Notes under the pieces: model-generated
Seen by the model: the letters and a program-made list of their open reading frames with translations, nothing else
Told to the model about the DNA's origin: nothing
Databases searched by the model: none
Origin: Pseudomonas xionganensis
GTDB lineage: Bacteria; Pseudomonadota; Gammaproteobacteria; Pseudomonadales; Pseudomonadaceae
Assembly (NCBI RefSeq): GCF_009763245.1
Contig: NZ_WKJZ01000001.1
Location: 1,978,810 to 2,042,809, forward strand
DNA: 64,000 nucleotides
Direction: 5' to 3'
Program-made: the position numbers and the translations under genes
In this document: positions 35,393 to 44,091 of the stretch, piece after piece
Numbering within the stretch: position 1 is the first letter of the stretch
Layout of the letters: each line of letters opens with the position of its first letter

Positions 35393-35490
35393 GTAGCCCG
35401 GATGCGATCCGGGTTCCGTTTAGATCTGGCAGCGCGTGGTGTCTTTCACCCTCTCCCCCGGCCCCTCTCCCGTAAACGGGAGAGGGGAGG
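35393..35490. repeat. GTAGCCCGGATG repeat and CT-rich hairpin between binding protein and phosphatase genes
   Basis: GTAGCCCGGATGCGATCCGGG (about 35394-35414) is a short imperfect palindrome also seen in variant form at 25731. A CCCTCTCCC-rich stretch then ends in a perfect hairpin, CCCCTCTCCCG with CGGGAGAGGGG around TAAA (35462-35487). Both resemble dispersed intergenic repeats. The hairpin lies 7 bp after the binding-protein stop and could let that gene be expressed above the rest of the operon. Confidence 0.6.
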
Positions 35491-35496
35491 CGGGCA

Positions 35497-36555
35497 TCAG
35501 TTCATATTGATGATGACGTGTTCCTGCCACAGGCGCGGCAGGGCCTTGGAGGTGGCCTCCCAGGCAGCGGCATCCTTGATCGGCTGGACCTTGGCGTACT
35601 GCTCCTGGGGCAGCAGCTTGGCCTGCACTTCGGCCGGCATTTCAATGTGCTCGGCGCGGATCGGACGGGCGTTGCCCTTGGCCAGGTTGATCTGCCCGGC
35701 GTCGCTCAGGATGTACTCGCGGGCCAGCTTGGCAGCGTTGGGGTTTTTCGCCCACTTGTTGATGATGGTGCTGTAGCCGGAGATCACCGAACCGTCGGAC
35801 GGGATCAGCACCTCGAAACGCTCGGGGTCGATCTGATCGCGGTAGGACAGGCCGTTGAAGTCCCACACCACACCGACTTCCACTTCACCTTTTTCCAGGG
35901 TCTGGATGGTCGGGTTGGCCAGGGACAGGCGCCCCTGCTTGGCCAGCTCGCCGTAGAACTCCAGAGCCGGCTTGACGTTGCTCTCGTTGCCGCCCATGGC
36001 GATGGCGGCGGCCAGCACACCGTTGACCGCTTGCGCGGCGGTGCTGACGTCACCGGCAGAGACCTTGTAGGTGCCGGTTTTCAGATCGGCCCAGGAGCGT
36101 GGAATGTCCTTGACCAGCTGTTTGTTGACGATAAAGGCGATGGAGCCGGTGTAGGCCAGCATCCAGTGGCCATCCTGATCCTTGGCCCAGGCCGGGATCT
36201 GTTCCCAGGTGCTTGGCTTGTACGGCTGGGTCACACCCTGCTGCACGGCAATGGGGCCGAAGGCCGCACCGACGTCGCCGATATCGGCGGTGGCGTTGTC
36301 CTTCTCGGCGGCGAACTTGGCAATCTCCTGGGCCGAACTCATATCGGTGTCCTGGTGCTTGAGGCCATAGAGGCGTTCAAGATCAGCCCAGGTGTCCTTC
36401 CAGTTGGCCCAGCTGTCCGGCATGCCCACGCTGTACACCGCGCCTTCGGCGCGCGCGGCTTGTTCCAGTGCTTGCAGGTCCGTTTCAGCAGCCATGGCCG
36501 AGGAGGCCAGGGCGATGGCCGAGCCCATCAGTGAAGCCAGCAGCAGTTGTTTCAT
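35497..36555 (-). CDS. Periplasmic solute-binding protein of the importer
   Basis: The 352-residue protein has a signal peptide cleaved about AMAAE (residues 20-23) and the two-lobed family-1 fold of Fe3+/2-aminoethylphosphonate/polyamine binding proteins: GSIAFIVNKQLVKDIPRSW near residues 138-156, VGVVWDFNGLSY and STIINKWAKNPNAAKLA. It should deliver the ligand to the permeases encoded downstream. It is the first gene of the operon; a probable operator sits 40 bp upstream of its start. The ligand cannot be read from sequence. Confidence 0.9.
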   Translation of the reverse strand: MKQLLLASLMGSAIALASSAMAAETDLQALEQAARAEGAVYSVGMPDSWANWKDTWADLERLYGLKHQDTDMSSAQEIAKFAAEKDNATADIGDVGAAFGPIAVQQGVTQPYKPSTWEQIPAWAKDQDGHWMLAYTGSIAFIVNKQLVKDIPRSWADLKTGTYKVSAGDVSTAAQAVNGVLAAAIAMGGNESNVKPALEFYGELAKQGRLSLANPTIQTLEKGEVEVGVVWDFNGLSYRDQIDPERFEVLIPSDGSVISGYSTIINKWAKNPNAAKLAREYILSDAGQINLAKGNARPIRAEHIEMPAEVQAKLLPQEQYAKVQPIKDAAAWEATSKALPRLWQEHVIINMN

Positions 36556-36594
36556 TGGAAACTCCTTTGCAGTGAGAGTGCGTACGTTTATTTC

Positions 36595-36606
36595 TGGTCT
36601 AGATCA
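36595..36606. promoter_or_regulatory. Putative GntR/UTRA operator upstream of the importer operon
   Basis: TGGTCTAGATCA is an 11-of-12 match to a TGGTCTAGACCA palindrome, the type bound by GntR/UTRA regulators such as NagR. It lies 40 bp before the binding-protein start. Confidence 0.5.
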
Positions 36607-36870
36607 GCAAGACCCAAGCCAATTTAGGCCGCTTTTATGACGGTTTTATGTACGCAAGCCTATTGGTCGTTGCCTGAAAGCCTTGTTCGGGCAGCGCCCA
36701 ACAAGCGTAGACCATGAATCTGTCAGTGAAACTGCATGATCCAATAGGGTGTTTACTGGATATTTACCTGGCTGAAAGCATATTGTCACTGCGCGGTCAT
36801 CTAGAGTGCTTAAACTTGAAACATGGTTGTTCCGGGGACGTTTTCGGTTTTTATTGCCCCGAAATAGAGC

Positions 36871-36882
36871 TGGACTAGTCCA
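36871..36882. promoter_or_regulatory. Putative autoregulatory GntR/UTRA operator
   Basis: TGGACTAGTCCA is a perfect 12-bp palindrome sharing the TGGnCTAGnCCA form with the site at 36595. It lies 15 bp before the regulator start. Confidence 0.55.
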
Positions 36883-36897
36883 ATTTGGGAGATTTTG

Positions 36898-37614
36898 ATG
36901 CGCGATGAAGCGCCGCGGGCGGTGACCGCAATTTGTCGGGCGTTGCAGGAACAGATCGAGCGCGGCCTGCTGCCCTGCGGCAGCCAGTTGCCGGCCGAAC
37001 GCAAGCTCAGCGAGGTGTTCGATACCACCCGCATCACCCTGCGCGAGGCCTTGGGCCAGCTGGAAGCCCAGGGCCTGATCTACCGTGAGGAGCGTCGCGG
37101 CTGGTTTGTCTCGCCACCGCGCCTGGCCTACAACCCCCTGGTGCGCAGCCACTTCCACGCTATGGTCGGCGAGCAGGGGCGGGTGCCGGCCACCGAGGTG
37201 CTGAGCGCACGGCTGATGCCGGCCAGTGCGGAGATCTGCCAGCTACTGGAGCTGCCGGCGCTGTCCAGCGTTTACCAGATTCGCCGGGCGCGGCGCATCG
37301 ATGGGCGCCTGGTGCTCTATGTCGAGCATTATCTGAACCCGGCCTATTTCCCCGGCATCCTCGACTTCGACCTGACCCTGTCACTGACCGATCTGTATGC
37401 CAGCGAATACGGCATCCATTACGGCCGGGTGCGTTTCGATATGGTGCCCACCGCCCTGCATCCCGAGGCGGCAGCAGCGCTCAAGGTGGCACCGGGCAGC
37501 CCGGCGCTGCGTATCGTGCGGATCAACCGTGACCAGCACGGCCGGCTGATCGACTGCGATCTGGAGTTCTGGCGCCATGACGCCCTGCATGTGAGTGTCG
37601 AAGTGCCGGATTGA
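36898..37614 (+). CDS. GntR/UTRA transcriptional regulator of the importer operon
   Basis: The 238-residue protein has an N-terminal GntR winged helix (LPAERKLSEVFDTTRITLRE near residues 30-49, then LEAQGLIYREERRGWFV) and a C-terminal UTRA effector domain (from about residue 85, with YQIRRARRIDGRLVLYVEHY). Regulators of this class include PhnF/PhnR and NagR and are usually released from DNA by the substrate of the genes they control. It diverges from the importer operon, and both promoters carry the same palindrome. The ATG at 36898 is preceded by GGGAG; a TTG three bases upstream is less likely. Confidence 0.9.
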   Translation: MRDEAPRAVTAICRALQEQIERGLLPCGSQLPAERKLSEVFDTTRITLREALGQLEAQGLIYREERRGWFVSPPRLAYNPLVRSHFHAMVGEQGRVPATEVLSARLMPASAEICQLLELPALSSVYQIRRARRIDGRLVLYVEHYLNPAYFPGILDFDLTLSLTDLYASEYGIHYGRVRFDMVPTALHPEAAAALKVAPGSPALRIVRINRDQHGRLIDCDLEFWRHDALHVSVEVPD

Positions 37615-37621
37615 GGGAGGC

Positions 37622-37709
37622 GGTGGAAAACGCTGCGCGGTTTTCCACCCTACGGCTTGTCTGACATTGGGGTAGTGGTGTAGGGCGGATAACGCGCAGC
37701 TTATCCGCC
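37622..37709. repeat. Two palindromes of the GTAGGG/CCCTAC family, outward facing
   Basis: Unit one (37622-37653) is GGTGG, AAAACGCTGCGCGGTTTT, CCACCCTAC. Unit two (37680-37709) is GTAGGGCGG, ATAACGCGCAGCTTAT, CCGCC. Their order is opposite to most other pairs in the window. They lie between the convergent regulator and mupP. Confidence 0.8.
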
Positions 37710-37735
37710 AGCAGGCTACAAACTCTGGGCGTGAG

Positions 37736-38407
37736 TCAGCAGCTGCACAGCGCGCTATCGAGCAGCTGGCGCAGCTCGCGGGGATGTTCCACCAGGGCAT
37801 CGGCGCCCCAGTTGGCCGGGTTGTCCTGGGGGTGGATATAGCCGTAGCTGACCGCCACGGTGCGACAGCCGGCGGCGCGGCCGGCTTCGATATCGCGCTC
37901 GTCATCGCCGATAAACAGCACTTCGCCCGGCTCCAGCTGCAATTGCTGGCAGGCCAGCAGAAGCATTTCCGGGTCCGGCTTGCTGCGGCTGACATGGTCC
38001 GGGCAGACCAGTACGGCCGAGCGTTGGGCCAGGCCCAGCTGCTGCATGATCGGTTCGGCATAGCGCACCGGCTTGTTGGTGGCCACGCCCCAGCGCAGGT
38101 TGGCCTTCTCGATATCCTCCAGCAGCTCGTTGATGCCGTCGAAGGGACGGGTCAGCACCGCGCAGTGCTGCTGGTAGCGCTCCAGAAACTCCAGGCGCAG
38201 GGCTTCGAATTCGGCGTGCTCGGGGTCCATGGCAAAGGTGGCGGCAACCATGGCGCGGGCGCCGCCGGAAACCTGATCACGAATCAGCTTGTCGGCAATC
38301 GGCGCCAGATTGCGCTCGGCGCGCATGGCCTGGCAGATGGCGATAAAGTCCGGGGCGCTGTCGAGCAGCGTACCGTCCATGTCGAAAAGCACCGCACGCA
38401 GACGCAT
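37736..38407 (-). CDS. mupP: N-acetylmuramic acid 6-phosphate phosphatase MupP
   Basis: MupP dephosphorylates MurNAc-6-phosphate in the Pseudomonas cell-wall recycling route that bypasses de novo MurA and confers intrinsic fosfomycin tolerance. The 223-residue HAD protein has motif [11 protein letters not shown] (nucleophile Asp 9), motif II VATNKP, the Lys in [10 protein letters not shown], and motif [14 protein letters not shown]. It is often annotated as phosphoglycolate phosphatase. Position directly after ubiG, sharing one base with its stop, is the diagnostic context for MupP. Confidence 0.9.
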   Translation of the reverse strand: MRLRAVLFDMDGTLLDSAPDFIAICQAMRAERNLAPIADKLIRDQVSGGARAMVAATFAMDPEHAEFEALRLEFLERYQQHCAVLTRPFDGINELLEDIEKANLRWGVATNKPVRYAEPIMQQLGLAQRSAVLVCPDHVSRSKPDPEMLLLACQQLQLEPGEVLFIGDDERDIEAGRAAGCRTVAVSYGYIHPQDNPANWGADALVEHPRELRQLLDSALCSC

Positions 38408-39105
38408 CAGGCCTCCTTGAGGGTCTGGATCATATAGTTGACGTCCACATCCGACTCCAGCTTGTAGCGCTTGGTCAGCGGGTTGTAGGTCAGGCCGATG
38501 ATGTCCTTGACCTCAAGGCCAGCCTCGCGGCTCCAGGCGCCCAGCTCGGAGGGGCGAATGAATTTCTTGAAGTCATGGGTGCCGCGGGGCAGCAGGCGCA
38601 GCAGGTATTCGGCGCCGATCACGGCAAACAGGTAGGCCTTGGGGTTGCGGTTGATGGTGGAGAAGAACACCTGGCCGCCGGGCTTGACCAGGGTGTAGCA
38701 GGCGCGGATCACCGAGGCCGGGTCCGGTACGTGTTCAAGCATTTCCAGACAGGTGACCACATCGAACTGGCCGGGCATTTCCGCGGCCAGGGCCTCTGCG
38801 GTGATCTGCCGGTAGTTGACGTTGACCCCCGATTCGAGCTGATGGAGCTGGGCCACGGCCAGAGGCGCCTCGCCCATGTCGATACCGGTTACGGTGGCGC
38901 CGCGCTGGGCCATGGACTCGCTGAGGATGCCGCCGCCACAACCCACATCCAGCACGGTCTTGCCGGCCAGGCCGACGCGCTCGTCGATCCAGTTGACCCG
39001 CAGCGGATTGATGTCATGCAGCGGTTTGAATTCGCTCTCGCGGTCCCACCAGCGATGGGCGAGGGCTTCGAATTTGGCGATTTCGGCGTGGTCGACGTTG
39101 CTCAT
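38407..39105 (-). CDS. ubiG: Ubiquinone biosynthesis O-methyltransferase UbiG
   Basis: UbiG carries out both O-methylations of ubiquinone synthesis with S-adenosylmethionine. The 232-residue protein has motif [14 protein letters not shown] near residues 52-64, [11 protein letters not shown], and EMLEHVPDP, plus the family block [20 protein letters not shown] that marks the membrane-lipid-binding helix. It follows mtaD by 90 bp and overlaps mupP. The ATG at 39105 (MSNVDHAEI) fits the family; a longer frame to 39189 does not. Confidence 0.95.
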   Translation of the reverse strand: MSNVDHAEIAKFEALAHRWWDRESEFKPLHDINPLRVNWIDERVGLAGKTVLDVGCGGGILSESMAQRGATVTGIDMGEAPLAVAQLHQLESGVNVNYRQITAEALAAEMPGQFDVVTCLEMLEHVPDPASVIRACYTLVKPGGQVFFSTINRNPKAYLFAVIGAEYLLRLLPRGTHDFKKFIRPSELGAWSREAGLEVKDIIGLTYNPLTKRYKLESDVDVNYMIQTLKEA

Positions 39106-39195
39106 AAGGGCTTCCAGGTTGGGCGCTCTGGCGAATCCGGCCATGTTGCCAGTTTCACCGCAGGCTGTGGGCCCTTTGGGCCCGGGCAATATATG

Positions 39196-40533
39196 TCAGT
39201 TTGTCGCAGCGGCCCGCGGGCTGCCGATCTTCTCGCCCCAGGCGCGGGCCTTGGCGATGATCTGTTGCTCGTCCATGCGGGTCAGCTGGCCGCTGTCGAG
39301 CAGCTGCTTGCCGCCGACCCAGAGGTGTTCCACGCACTGCCGGCCGCTGCTGTAGATCAGTTGCGACACCGGATCATAAACCGGCTGCTGGGCCAGGCCT
39401 GAGAGGTCGAAAACGCAGAGATCGGCCAGTTTGCCCAGTTGCAGCGAGCCGGTCTCTTGTTCCAGGCCCAGGGCGCGGGCGCCGTTCAGGGTGGCCAGGC
39501 GCAGGGCGCCGTGGGCATTGAGGGCAGTGGCAGAACCGGCCACGGCCTTGGCCAGCAGGGCAGCGGTGCGGGTTTCGCCGAGCAGGTCCAGATCATTGTT
39601 GCTGGCCGCGCCGTCGGTGCCGATGGCCACATTGACCCCGGCCTGCCAGAGCTTTTCAACGGGGCAGAAGCCGCTGGCCAGCTTGAGGTTGGACTCGGGG
39701 CAGTGGATCACGCTGCTGTTGCTGGTTACCAGCAGCTGCAGGTCCTCGTCGTCGATCTGGGTCATATGCACGGCCTGAAAGCGCGGGCCGAGCAGGCCCA
39801 GGCGCTGCAGGCGAGCCAGGGGTCGCTCGCCATACTGACTGAGGCTCTGCTGCACCTCGAAGGCGGTTTCGTGCACATGCATATGGATGCCGGCGTCCAG
39901 CTCCTCGGCCAGCATGCGGATATTTTCCAGCTTGTCGTCGCTCACCGTGTAGGGCGCATGGGGGCCGAAGGCCACGCTCAGGCGCGGGTGGTGCTTGAGG
40001 TCGTCGAACAGGCCCAGGCCCTTGCGCAGCGCTTCGCTGGCGTCGCGGGCGCCGGGGATGGGGAAGTCCAGCACCGGGATGCTGATCTGGGCGCGGATGC
40101 CACTGTCATGCACGCAGCCGCTGGCCACTTCGGGGTAGAAATACATATCAGCGAAGCAGCTGATGCCGCCCTTGATCTGTTCGGCGATGGCCAGCTCGGT
40201 GCCGTCACGCACGAAGTCTTCACTCACCCACTGACCTTCGGCCGGCCAGATATGCTCCTGCAGCCAGGTCATCAGCGGCAGGTCGTCGGCCAGGCCGCGG
40301 AACAGGGTCATGGCCGCGTGACCGTGGGCGTTGATCAGGCCGGGGGTGAGCAGCCGCCCCGGCAGCTCCAGCACCCGCGTCACCGGTTGCAGCAGAGCTT
40401 CGGCCCGTGGCGCGATCAGCACGATGCGCCCGTCGCGCACCCCCAGGCCATGGTCGTGCAGCACCACGCCAGCCGGTTCCACCGGCACCAGCCAGCTGGG
40501 CAGCAACAGCAGATCGAGGGGGGCTTGGGACAT
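39196..40533 (-). CDS. mtaD: 5'-Methylthioadenosine/S-adenosylhomocysteine deaminase
   Basis: This 445-residue amidohydrolase of the TRZ/ATZ group deaminates methylthioadenosine to methylthioinosine; the P. aeruginosa orthologue was shown to act that way in methionine salvage. Metal ligands are visible in [29 protein letters not shown] and [12 protein letters not shown]. The N- and C-terminal strands form the usual composite domain. It starts the minus-strand series mtaD-ubiG-mupP and diverges from trhO. Confidence 0.92.
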   Translation of the reverse strand: MSQAPLDLLLLPSWLVPVEPAGVVLHDHGLGVRDGRIVLIAPRAEALLQPVTRVLELPGRLLTPGLINAHGHAAMTLFRGLADDLPLMTWLQEHIWPAEGQWVSEDFVRDGTELAIAEQIKGGISCFADMYFYPEVASGCVHDSGIRAQISIPVLDFPIPGARDASEALRKGLGLFDDLKHHPRLSVAFGPHAPYTVSDDKLENIRMLAEELDAGIHMHVHETAFEVQQSLSQYGERPLARLQRLGLLGPRFQAVHMTQIDDEDLQLLVTSNSSVIHCPESNLKLASGFCPVEKLWQAGVNVAIGTDGAASNNDLDLLGETRTAALLAKAVAGSATALNAHGALRLATLNGARALGLEQETGSLQLGKLADLCVFDLSGLAQQPVYDPVSQLIYSSGRQCVEHLWVGGKQLLDSGQLTRMDEQQIIAKARAWGEKIGSPRAAATN

Positions 40534-40674
40534 GGGCGGGCTTCCGTTTCAGGCGTAGACCGCGAGTTTATAGAGGAAGGCGCAGCCTGGTAAGTCGAAC
40601 AACCTGTCCTGAAAGTCAGTAATGCGGCAACTCGCCCCTACACGGCAGGCGTGCGGACACGTAAACTGCACAGC

Positions 40675-40701
40675 CCGCCGGCCACTGCCGGTGGATTTTT
40701 T
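40675..40701 (+). terminator. Intrinsic terminator within the trhO leader
   Basis: CCGCCGGC (40675-40682) pairs with GCCGGTGG (40687-40694, one G-T pair) around CACT and is followed by six T (40696-40701). It lies 46-72 bp upstream of the trhO start. CACGTAAA (40658-40665) and TTTACGTG (40716-40723) form a perfect 8-bp inverted repeat enclosing it. It may attenuate trhO or end a short leader RNA. Confidence 0.55.
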
Positions 40702-40746
40702 ATCCCAGTCCGCCCTTTACGTGGGCGACTACTGAAGGACAGTGAC

Positions 40747-41685
40747 ATGACCGAAAAGATCGTTGTGGCGGCTTTATACAAGTTCGTCTCCCTGCCGGAT
40801 TATCAGGCCCTGCGTGAGCCCCTGCTGAATTGCATGCTGGAGAACGGCATCAAGGGCACCCTGCTGCTCGCCGAGGAAGGCATCAATGGCACCGTGTCCG
40901 GCTCCCGCGCCGGTATCGACGCTCTGATGGCCTGGTTTGCCGACGATGCGCGCCTGGCCGATATCGACCATAAAGAGTCCTATTGCGATGAGCAGCCGTT
41001 CTACCGCACCAAGGTCAAGCTGAAGAAGGAAATCGTCACCCTCGGCGTGCCCGGTGTGGACCCCAACAGCCAGGTCGGCACCTATGTCGAACCCAGGGAC
41101 TGGAACGCGCTGATCAGTGATCCCGAGGTGCTGCTGATCGATACCCGCAACGATTATGAAGTGGCCATCGGCACCTTCGAGGGTGCCATCGATCCCAAGA
41201 CCAAGTCGTTCCGCGAGTTTCCCGAGTACATCAAGCAGCACTTCGACCCGAGCAAGCACAAGAAGGTGGCGATGTTCTGCACCGGCGGCATCCGCTGTGA
41301 AAAAGCCTCCAGCTATATGCTCGGCGAGGGCTTCGAGGAGGTTTATCACCTCAAGGGCGGCATCCTCAAATACCTGGAGGAGGTGCCCCAGGAGCAGACC
41401 AAGTGGCAGGGCGACTGCTTTGTCTTCGATAACCGGGTGACCGTGCGCCATGACCTCTCCGAAGGCGACTACGACCAATGCCACGCCTGCCGCACACCGG
41501 TGTCGGTGGAAGATCGCCAGTCCGAGTTCTACACCCCCGGCGTCAGCTGCCCGCACTGCTGGGACTCGCTGCCGGAGAAGACCCGCGCCGGTGCCCGCGA
41601 GCGCCAGCGCCAGATCGAACTGGCCAAGGCGCGCAATCAACCCCACCCGCTGGGCTTCAACCCCCGCCAATCCCGCGAGGCTTAG
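40747..41685 (+). CDS. trhO: tRNA uridine(34) hydroxylase TrhO (YceA, rhodanese family)
   Basis: TrhO installs 5-hydroxyuridine at position 34 of certain tRNAs using oxygen. The 312-residue protein has the N-terminal acylphosphatase-like domain ([20 protein letters not shown]), a rhodanese domain with the essential Cys in [13 protein letters not shown] near residue 178, and a C-terminal zinc-like Cys pattern (CHACRTPV and CPHC). The ATG at 40747 follows the leader terminator and an AAGGA site. The DsbA-like gene starts 2 bp after its stop and the ABC exporter overlaps that one, so three genes form an operon. Confidence 0.93.
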   Translation: MTEKIVVAALYKFVSLPDYQALREPLLNCMLENGIKGTLLLAEEGINGTVSGSRAGIDALMAWFADDARLADIDHKESYCDEQPFYRTKVKLKKEIVTLGVPGVDPNSQVGTYVEPRDWNALISDPEVLLIDTRNDYEVAIGTFEGAIDPKTKSFREFPEYIKQHFDPSKHKKVAMFCTGGIRCEKASSYMLGEGFEEVYHLKGGILKYLEEVPQEQTKWQGDCFVFDNRVTVRHDLSEGDYDQCHACRTPVSVEDRQSEFYTPGVSCPHCWDSLPEKTRAGARERQRQIELAKARNQPHPLGFNPRQSREA

Positions 41686-41687
41686 GC

Positions 41688-42320
41688 ATGCACGCACGCC
41701 TGCTGTATGTGATGGACCCCATGTGTTCCTGGTGCTGGGGCTTTGCCCCGGTGCTGGAGTCCCTCGCCGAGCAGGCAGCCGCTGCCGGGGTTGGCCTGCA
41801 TCTGGTGGCCGGTGGTCTGCGCCGCGACAGCGTGGCCATCGACGCTGCCGCCCGGGTGCGTTACCTGGGCTACTGGCAGGCGGTGAATGCCAGCACCGGG
41901 CAGCTGTTCAACTTTAATGACGGTCTGCCCGAAGGCCTGGTGTATGACACCGAGCCGGCCTGCCGCGCCCTGGTCACCGCGCGCGATCTGGCGCCGGACC
42001 TGGTCTGGCCGCTAACCCGGCTGATCCAGCAGGCCTTCTACACCGAAGGGGTGGATGTCACCCGGGCCAGCGTGCTGGTGGAGCTGGCCGAGCGCGCCGG
42101 CATCCCGCGTATCGTGTTTGCCGAGCCCTTCGACAGCCAGGCCATGCGCGAGGCCACCGCCGCCGATGTGCGCTGGGTGCAGGACCTAGGGATTGCCGGC
42201 TTTCCCACCCTGCTGGCCGAGCGTGAGGGCCAGCTGGCCCTGCTGACCAACGGCTATCAATCCCTTGAGGTGCTGCAGCCTCTGCTGGCGCGCTGGCTGG
42301 AGCGGGGGATGCATGCCTGA
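41688..42320 (+). CDS. DsbA-family (FrnE-like) thioredoxin-fold oxidoreductase
   Basis: The 210-residue protein begins LLYVMDPMCSWCWGFAPVLE, giving a CxxC active site (CSWC) at about residues 13-16 of a DsbA-type thioredoxin fold, and has the cis-Pro in IAGFPTLLAE. There is no signal peptide, so unlike DsbA it is probably cytoplasmic, as in the FrnE branch. Its substrates are unknown. It sits between trhO and an ABC exporter, overlapping the exporter start by 8 bp. Confidence 0.87.
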   Translation: MHARLLYVMDPMCSWCWGFAPVLESLAEQAAAAGVGLHLVAGGLRRDSVAIDAAARVRYLGYWQAVNASTGQLFNFNDGLPEGLVYDTEPACRALVTARDLAPDLVWPLTRLIQQAFYTEGVDVTRASVLVELAERAGIPRIVFAEPFDSQAMREATAADVRWVQDLGIAGFPTLLAEREGQLALLTNGYQSLEVLQPLLARWLERGMHA

Positions 42321-44091
42321 TCAGCTGAACTGGGCACAGATCCGCCAGCTCGCCCTGCGCCACAAGAAGTCGCTGATCCTGGCCAATCTGGTGGCCGTGC
42401 TGGCCACCCTGTGCAGCGTGCCGATTCCGCTGTTGCTGCCGTTGCTGGTGGACGAGGTGCTGCTGCAGGACGGCGACGCCGCGCTGCGAGTGATGGACCT
42501 GTTCCTGCCCGTGGCCTGGCAGAGCGCTGCCGGCTATATCGGCCTGATGCTGGTGCTGACCCTGCTGTTGCGCGGCGGCGCGCTGATCTTCAACGTGCTG
42601 CAGGCGCGCCTGTTTGCCCGGCTGTCCAAAGACATCGTCTACCGTATCCGCATCCGTTTGATTGAACGGCTCAAGCGCATCTCCCTGGGCGAATACGAGA
42701 GCCTGGGTGGCGGCACAGTAACTACTCATCTGGTCACCGACCTGGACACCCTGGACAAGTTCGTCGGTGAAACCCTCAGCCGCTTTCTGGTGGCGGTGCT
42801 GACCCTGGCCGGCACCTCGGCGATCCTGATCTGGATGCACTGGCAGCTGGCCCTGCTGATCCTCCTGTTCAACCCCCTGGTGATCTACGCCACGGTGCTG
42901 CTGGGCAAGCGGGTCAAGCACCTGAAGAAGCTGGAAAACGACAGCACCGGGCGCTTTACCCAGGCCCTGACCGAAACCCTGGAGGCCATCCAGGAGATTC
43001 GTGCCAGCAACCGCCAGGGCTATTTCCTCGGTCGTCTCGGTGGCCGCGCCAAGGATGTGCGCGACCGCGCCGTGGCCTCGCAGTGGAAGACCGATGCGTC
43101 AAACCGAGCCAGTGGCCTGCTGTTCCAGTTCGGCATCGACGTGTTTCGCGCCGCCGCCATGCTGACCGTGCTGTTCTCCGACCTGTCCATCGGCCAGATG
43201 CTCGCGGTGTTCAGCTACCTGTGGTTTATGATCGGCCCGGTGGAGCAGCTGCTTAGCCTGCAGTACGCCTTCTACGCGGCCGGCGGTGCCATGACCCGGA
43301 TCAACCAGCTGCTCGGCCGCCAGGATGAACCCCAGTACCCGGGCCGGGTCGACCCCTTCAAGGGCCGCGATACCGTGGGGATCGAGGTGCGTGGCCTGAC
43401 CTTCGCCTATAACGATGAGCCGGTGCTCAACCAGCTCAACCTGAGTATTGCGCCAGGGGAGAAGGTGGCCATAGTCGGCGCTTCGGGCGGCGGCAAGAGC
43501 ACCCTGGTGCAGCTGCTGCTCGGCCTGTACACGCCCCAGGCGGGCAGTATTGCCTTTGGCGGTTGCGCCCAGCAGGACATCGGTCTGGACTGCGTGCGCG
43601 AGCATGTCGCGGTGGTGCTGCAGCATCCGGCGCTGTTCAACGACACGGTGCGCGCCAATCTGTGCATGGGCCGCGAGCGCAGTGATGAAGCCTGCTGGCA
43701 GGCCCTGGAAATCGCCCAGCTGGCGCAAACCATCCGCGAGTTGCCGCAAGGCCTGGACAGTATTGTCGGGCGCAGCGGCGTGCGCCTATCCGGCGGCCAG
43801 CGACAGCGCCTGGCGATTGCCCGTATGGTGCTGGCCGAACCCAAGGTGGTGATCCTCGACGAGGCCACCTCGGCCCTGGACGCCGCCACCGAGTACGCCC
43901 TGCATCAGGCGCTTAACCAGTTCCTCAACGGTCGCACCACCCTGATCATCGCCCACCGCCTGAGCGCGGTAAAACAGGCCGACCGGGTGCTGGTATTCGA
44001 TGGCGGCAGCATCGCCGAAGACGGCGGCCATCAGCAGCTGATCGCCGAGGGCGGGCTGTACGCCAAGCTGTATGGGCATCTGCAGCACTGA
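42313..44091 (+). CDS. ABC transporter, fused permease and ATPase (exporter type)
   Basis: The 592-residue half-transporter has a six-helix type IV exporter domain (residues about 20-320) followed by an ATPase with Walker A GASGGGKST, the Q-loop LQHPALFND, signature LSGGQRQRLAIARM, Walker B VVILDEATSALD and the switch His in IAHRLSAV. It works as a homodimer or with a partner not seen here. Substrates of such exporters range from lipids to drugs and peptides; none can be assigned. The ATG at 42313 overlaps the DsbA-like stop by 8 bp. Confidence 0.9.
   Translation: MPDQLNWAQIRQLALRHKKSLILANLVAVLATLCSVPIPLLLPLLVDEVLLQDGDAALRVMDLFLPVAWQSAAGYIGLMLVLTLLLRGGALIFNVLQARLFARLSKDIVYRIRIRLIERLKRISLGEYESLGGGTVTTHLVTDLDTLDKFVGETLSRFLVAVLTLAGTSAILIWMHWQLALLILLFNPLVIYATVLLGKRVKHLKKLENDSTGRFTQALTETLEAIQEIRASNRQGYFLGRLGGRAKDVRDRAVASQWKTDASNRASGLLFQFGIDVFRAAAMLTVLFSDLSIGQMLAVFSYLWFMIGPVEQLLSLQYAFYAAGGAMTRINQLLGRQDEPQYPGRVDPFKGRDTVGIEVRGLTFAYNDEPVLNQLNLSIAPGEKVAIVGASGGGKSTLVQLLLGLYTPQAGSIAFGGCAQQDIGLDCVREHVAVVLQHPALFNDTVRANLCMGRERSDEACWQALEIAQLAQTIRELPQGLDSIVGRSGVRLSGGQRQRLAIARMVLAEPKVVILDEATSALDAATEYALHQALNQFLNGRTTLIIAHRLSAVKQADRVLVFDGGSIAEDGGHQQLIAEGGLYAKLYGHLQH

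Larger units (their letters stand above)
36556..36897. other. 342-bp divergent control region of the importer operon and its regulator
   Basis: This region holds the two putative operators (36595-36606 and 36871-36882). TTGCCC (36854-36859) with TAGTCC (36876-36881) could be a weak promoter for the regulator, overlapping its operator. A GGGAG ribosome site lies at 36887-36891. No ORF is credible. Confidence 0.5.

Noticed and set aside
35462..35487. CT-rich perfect hairpin as an intrinsic terminator
   Set aside because: No T run follows on either strand; it resembles a dispersed intergenic repeat, so I list it as a repeat.
28975..37735. Genomic island or prophage between yciK and mupP
   Set aside because: No integrase, phage gene, tRNA or direct-repeat ends are visible and base composition looks like the rest; I report only the synteny break.
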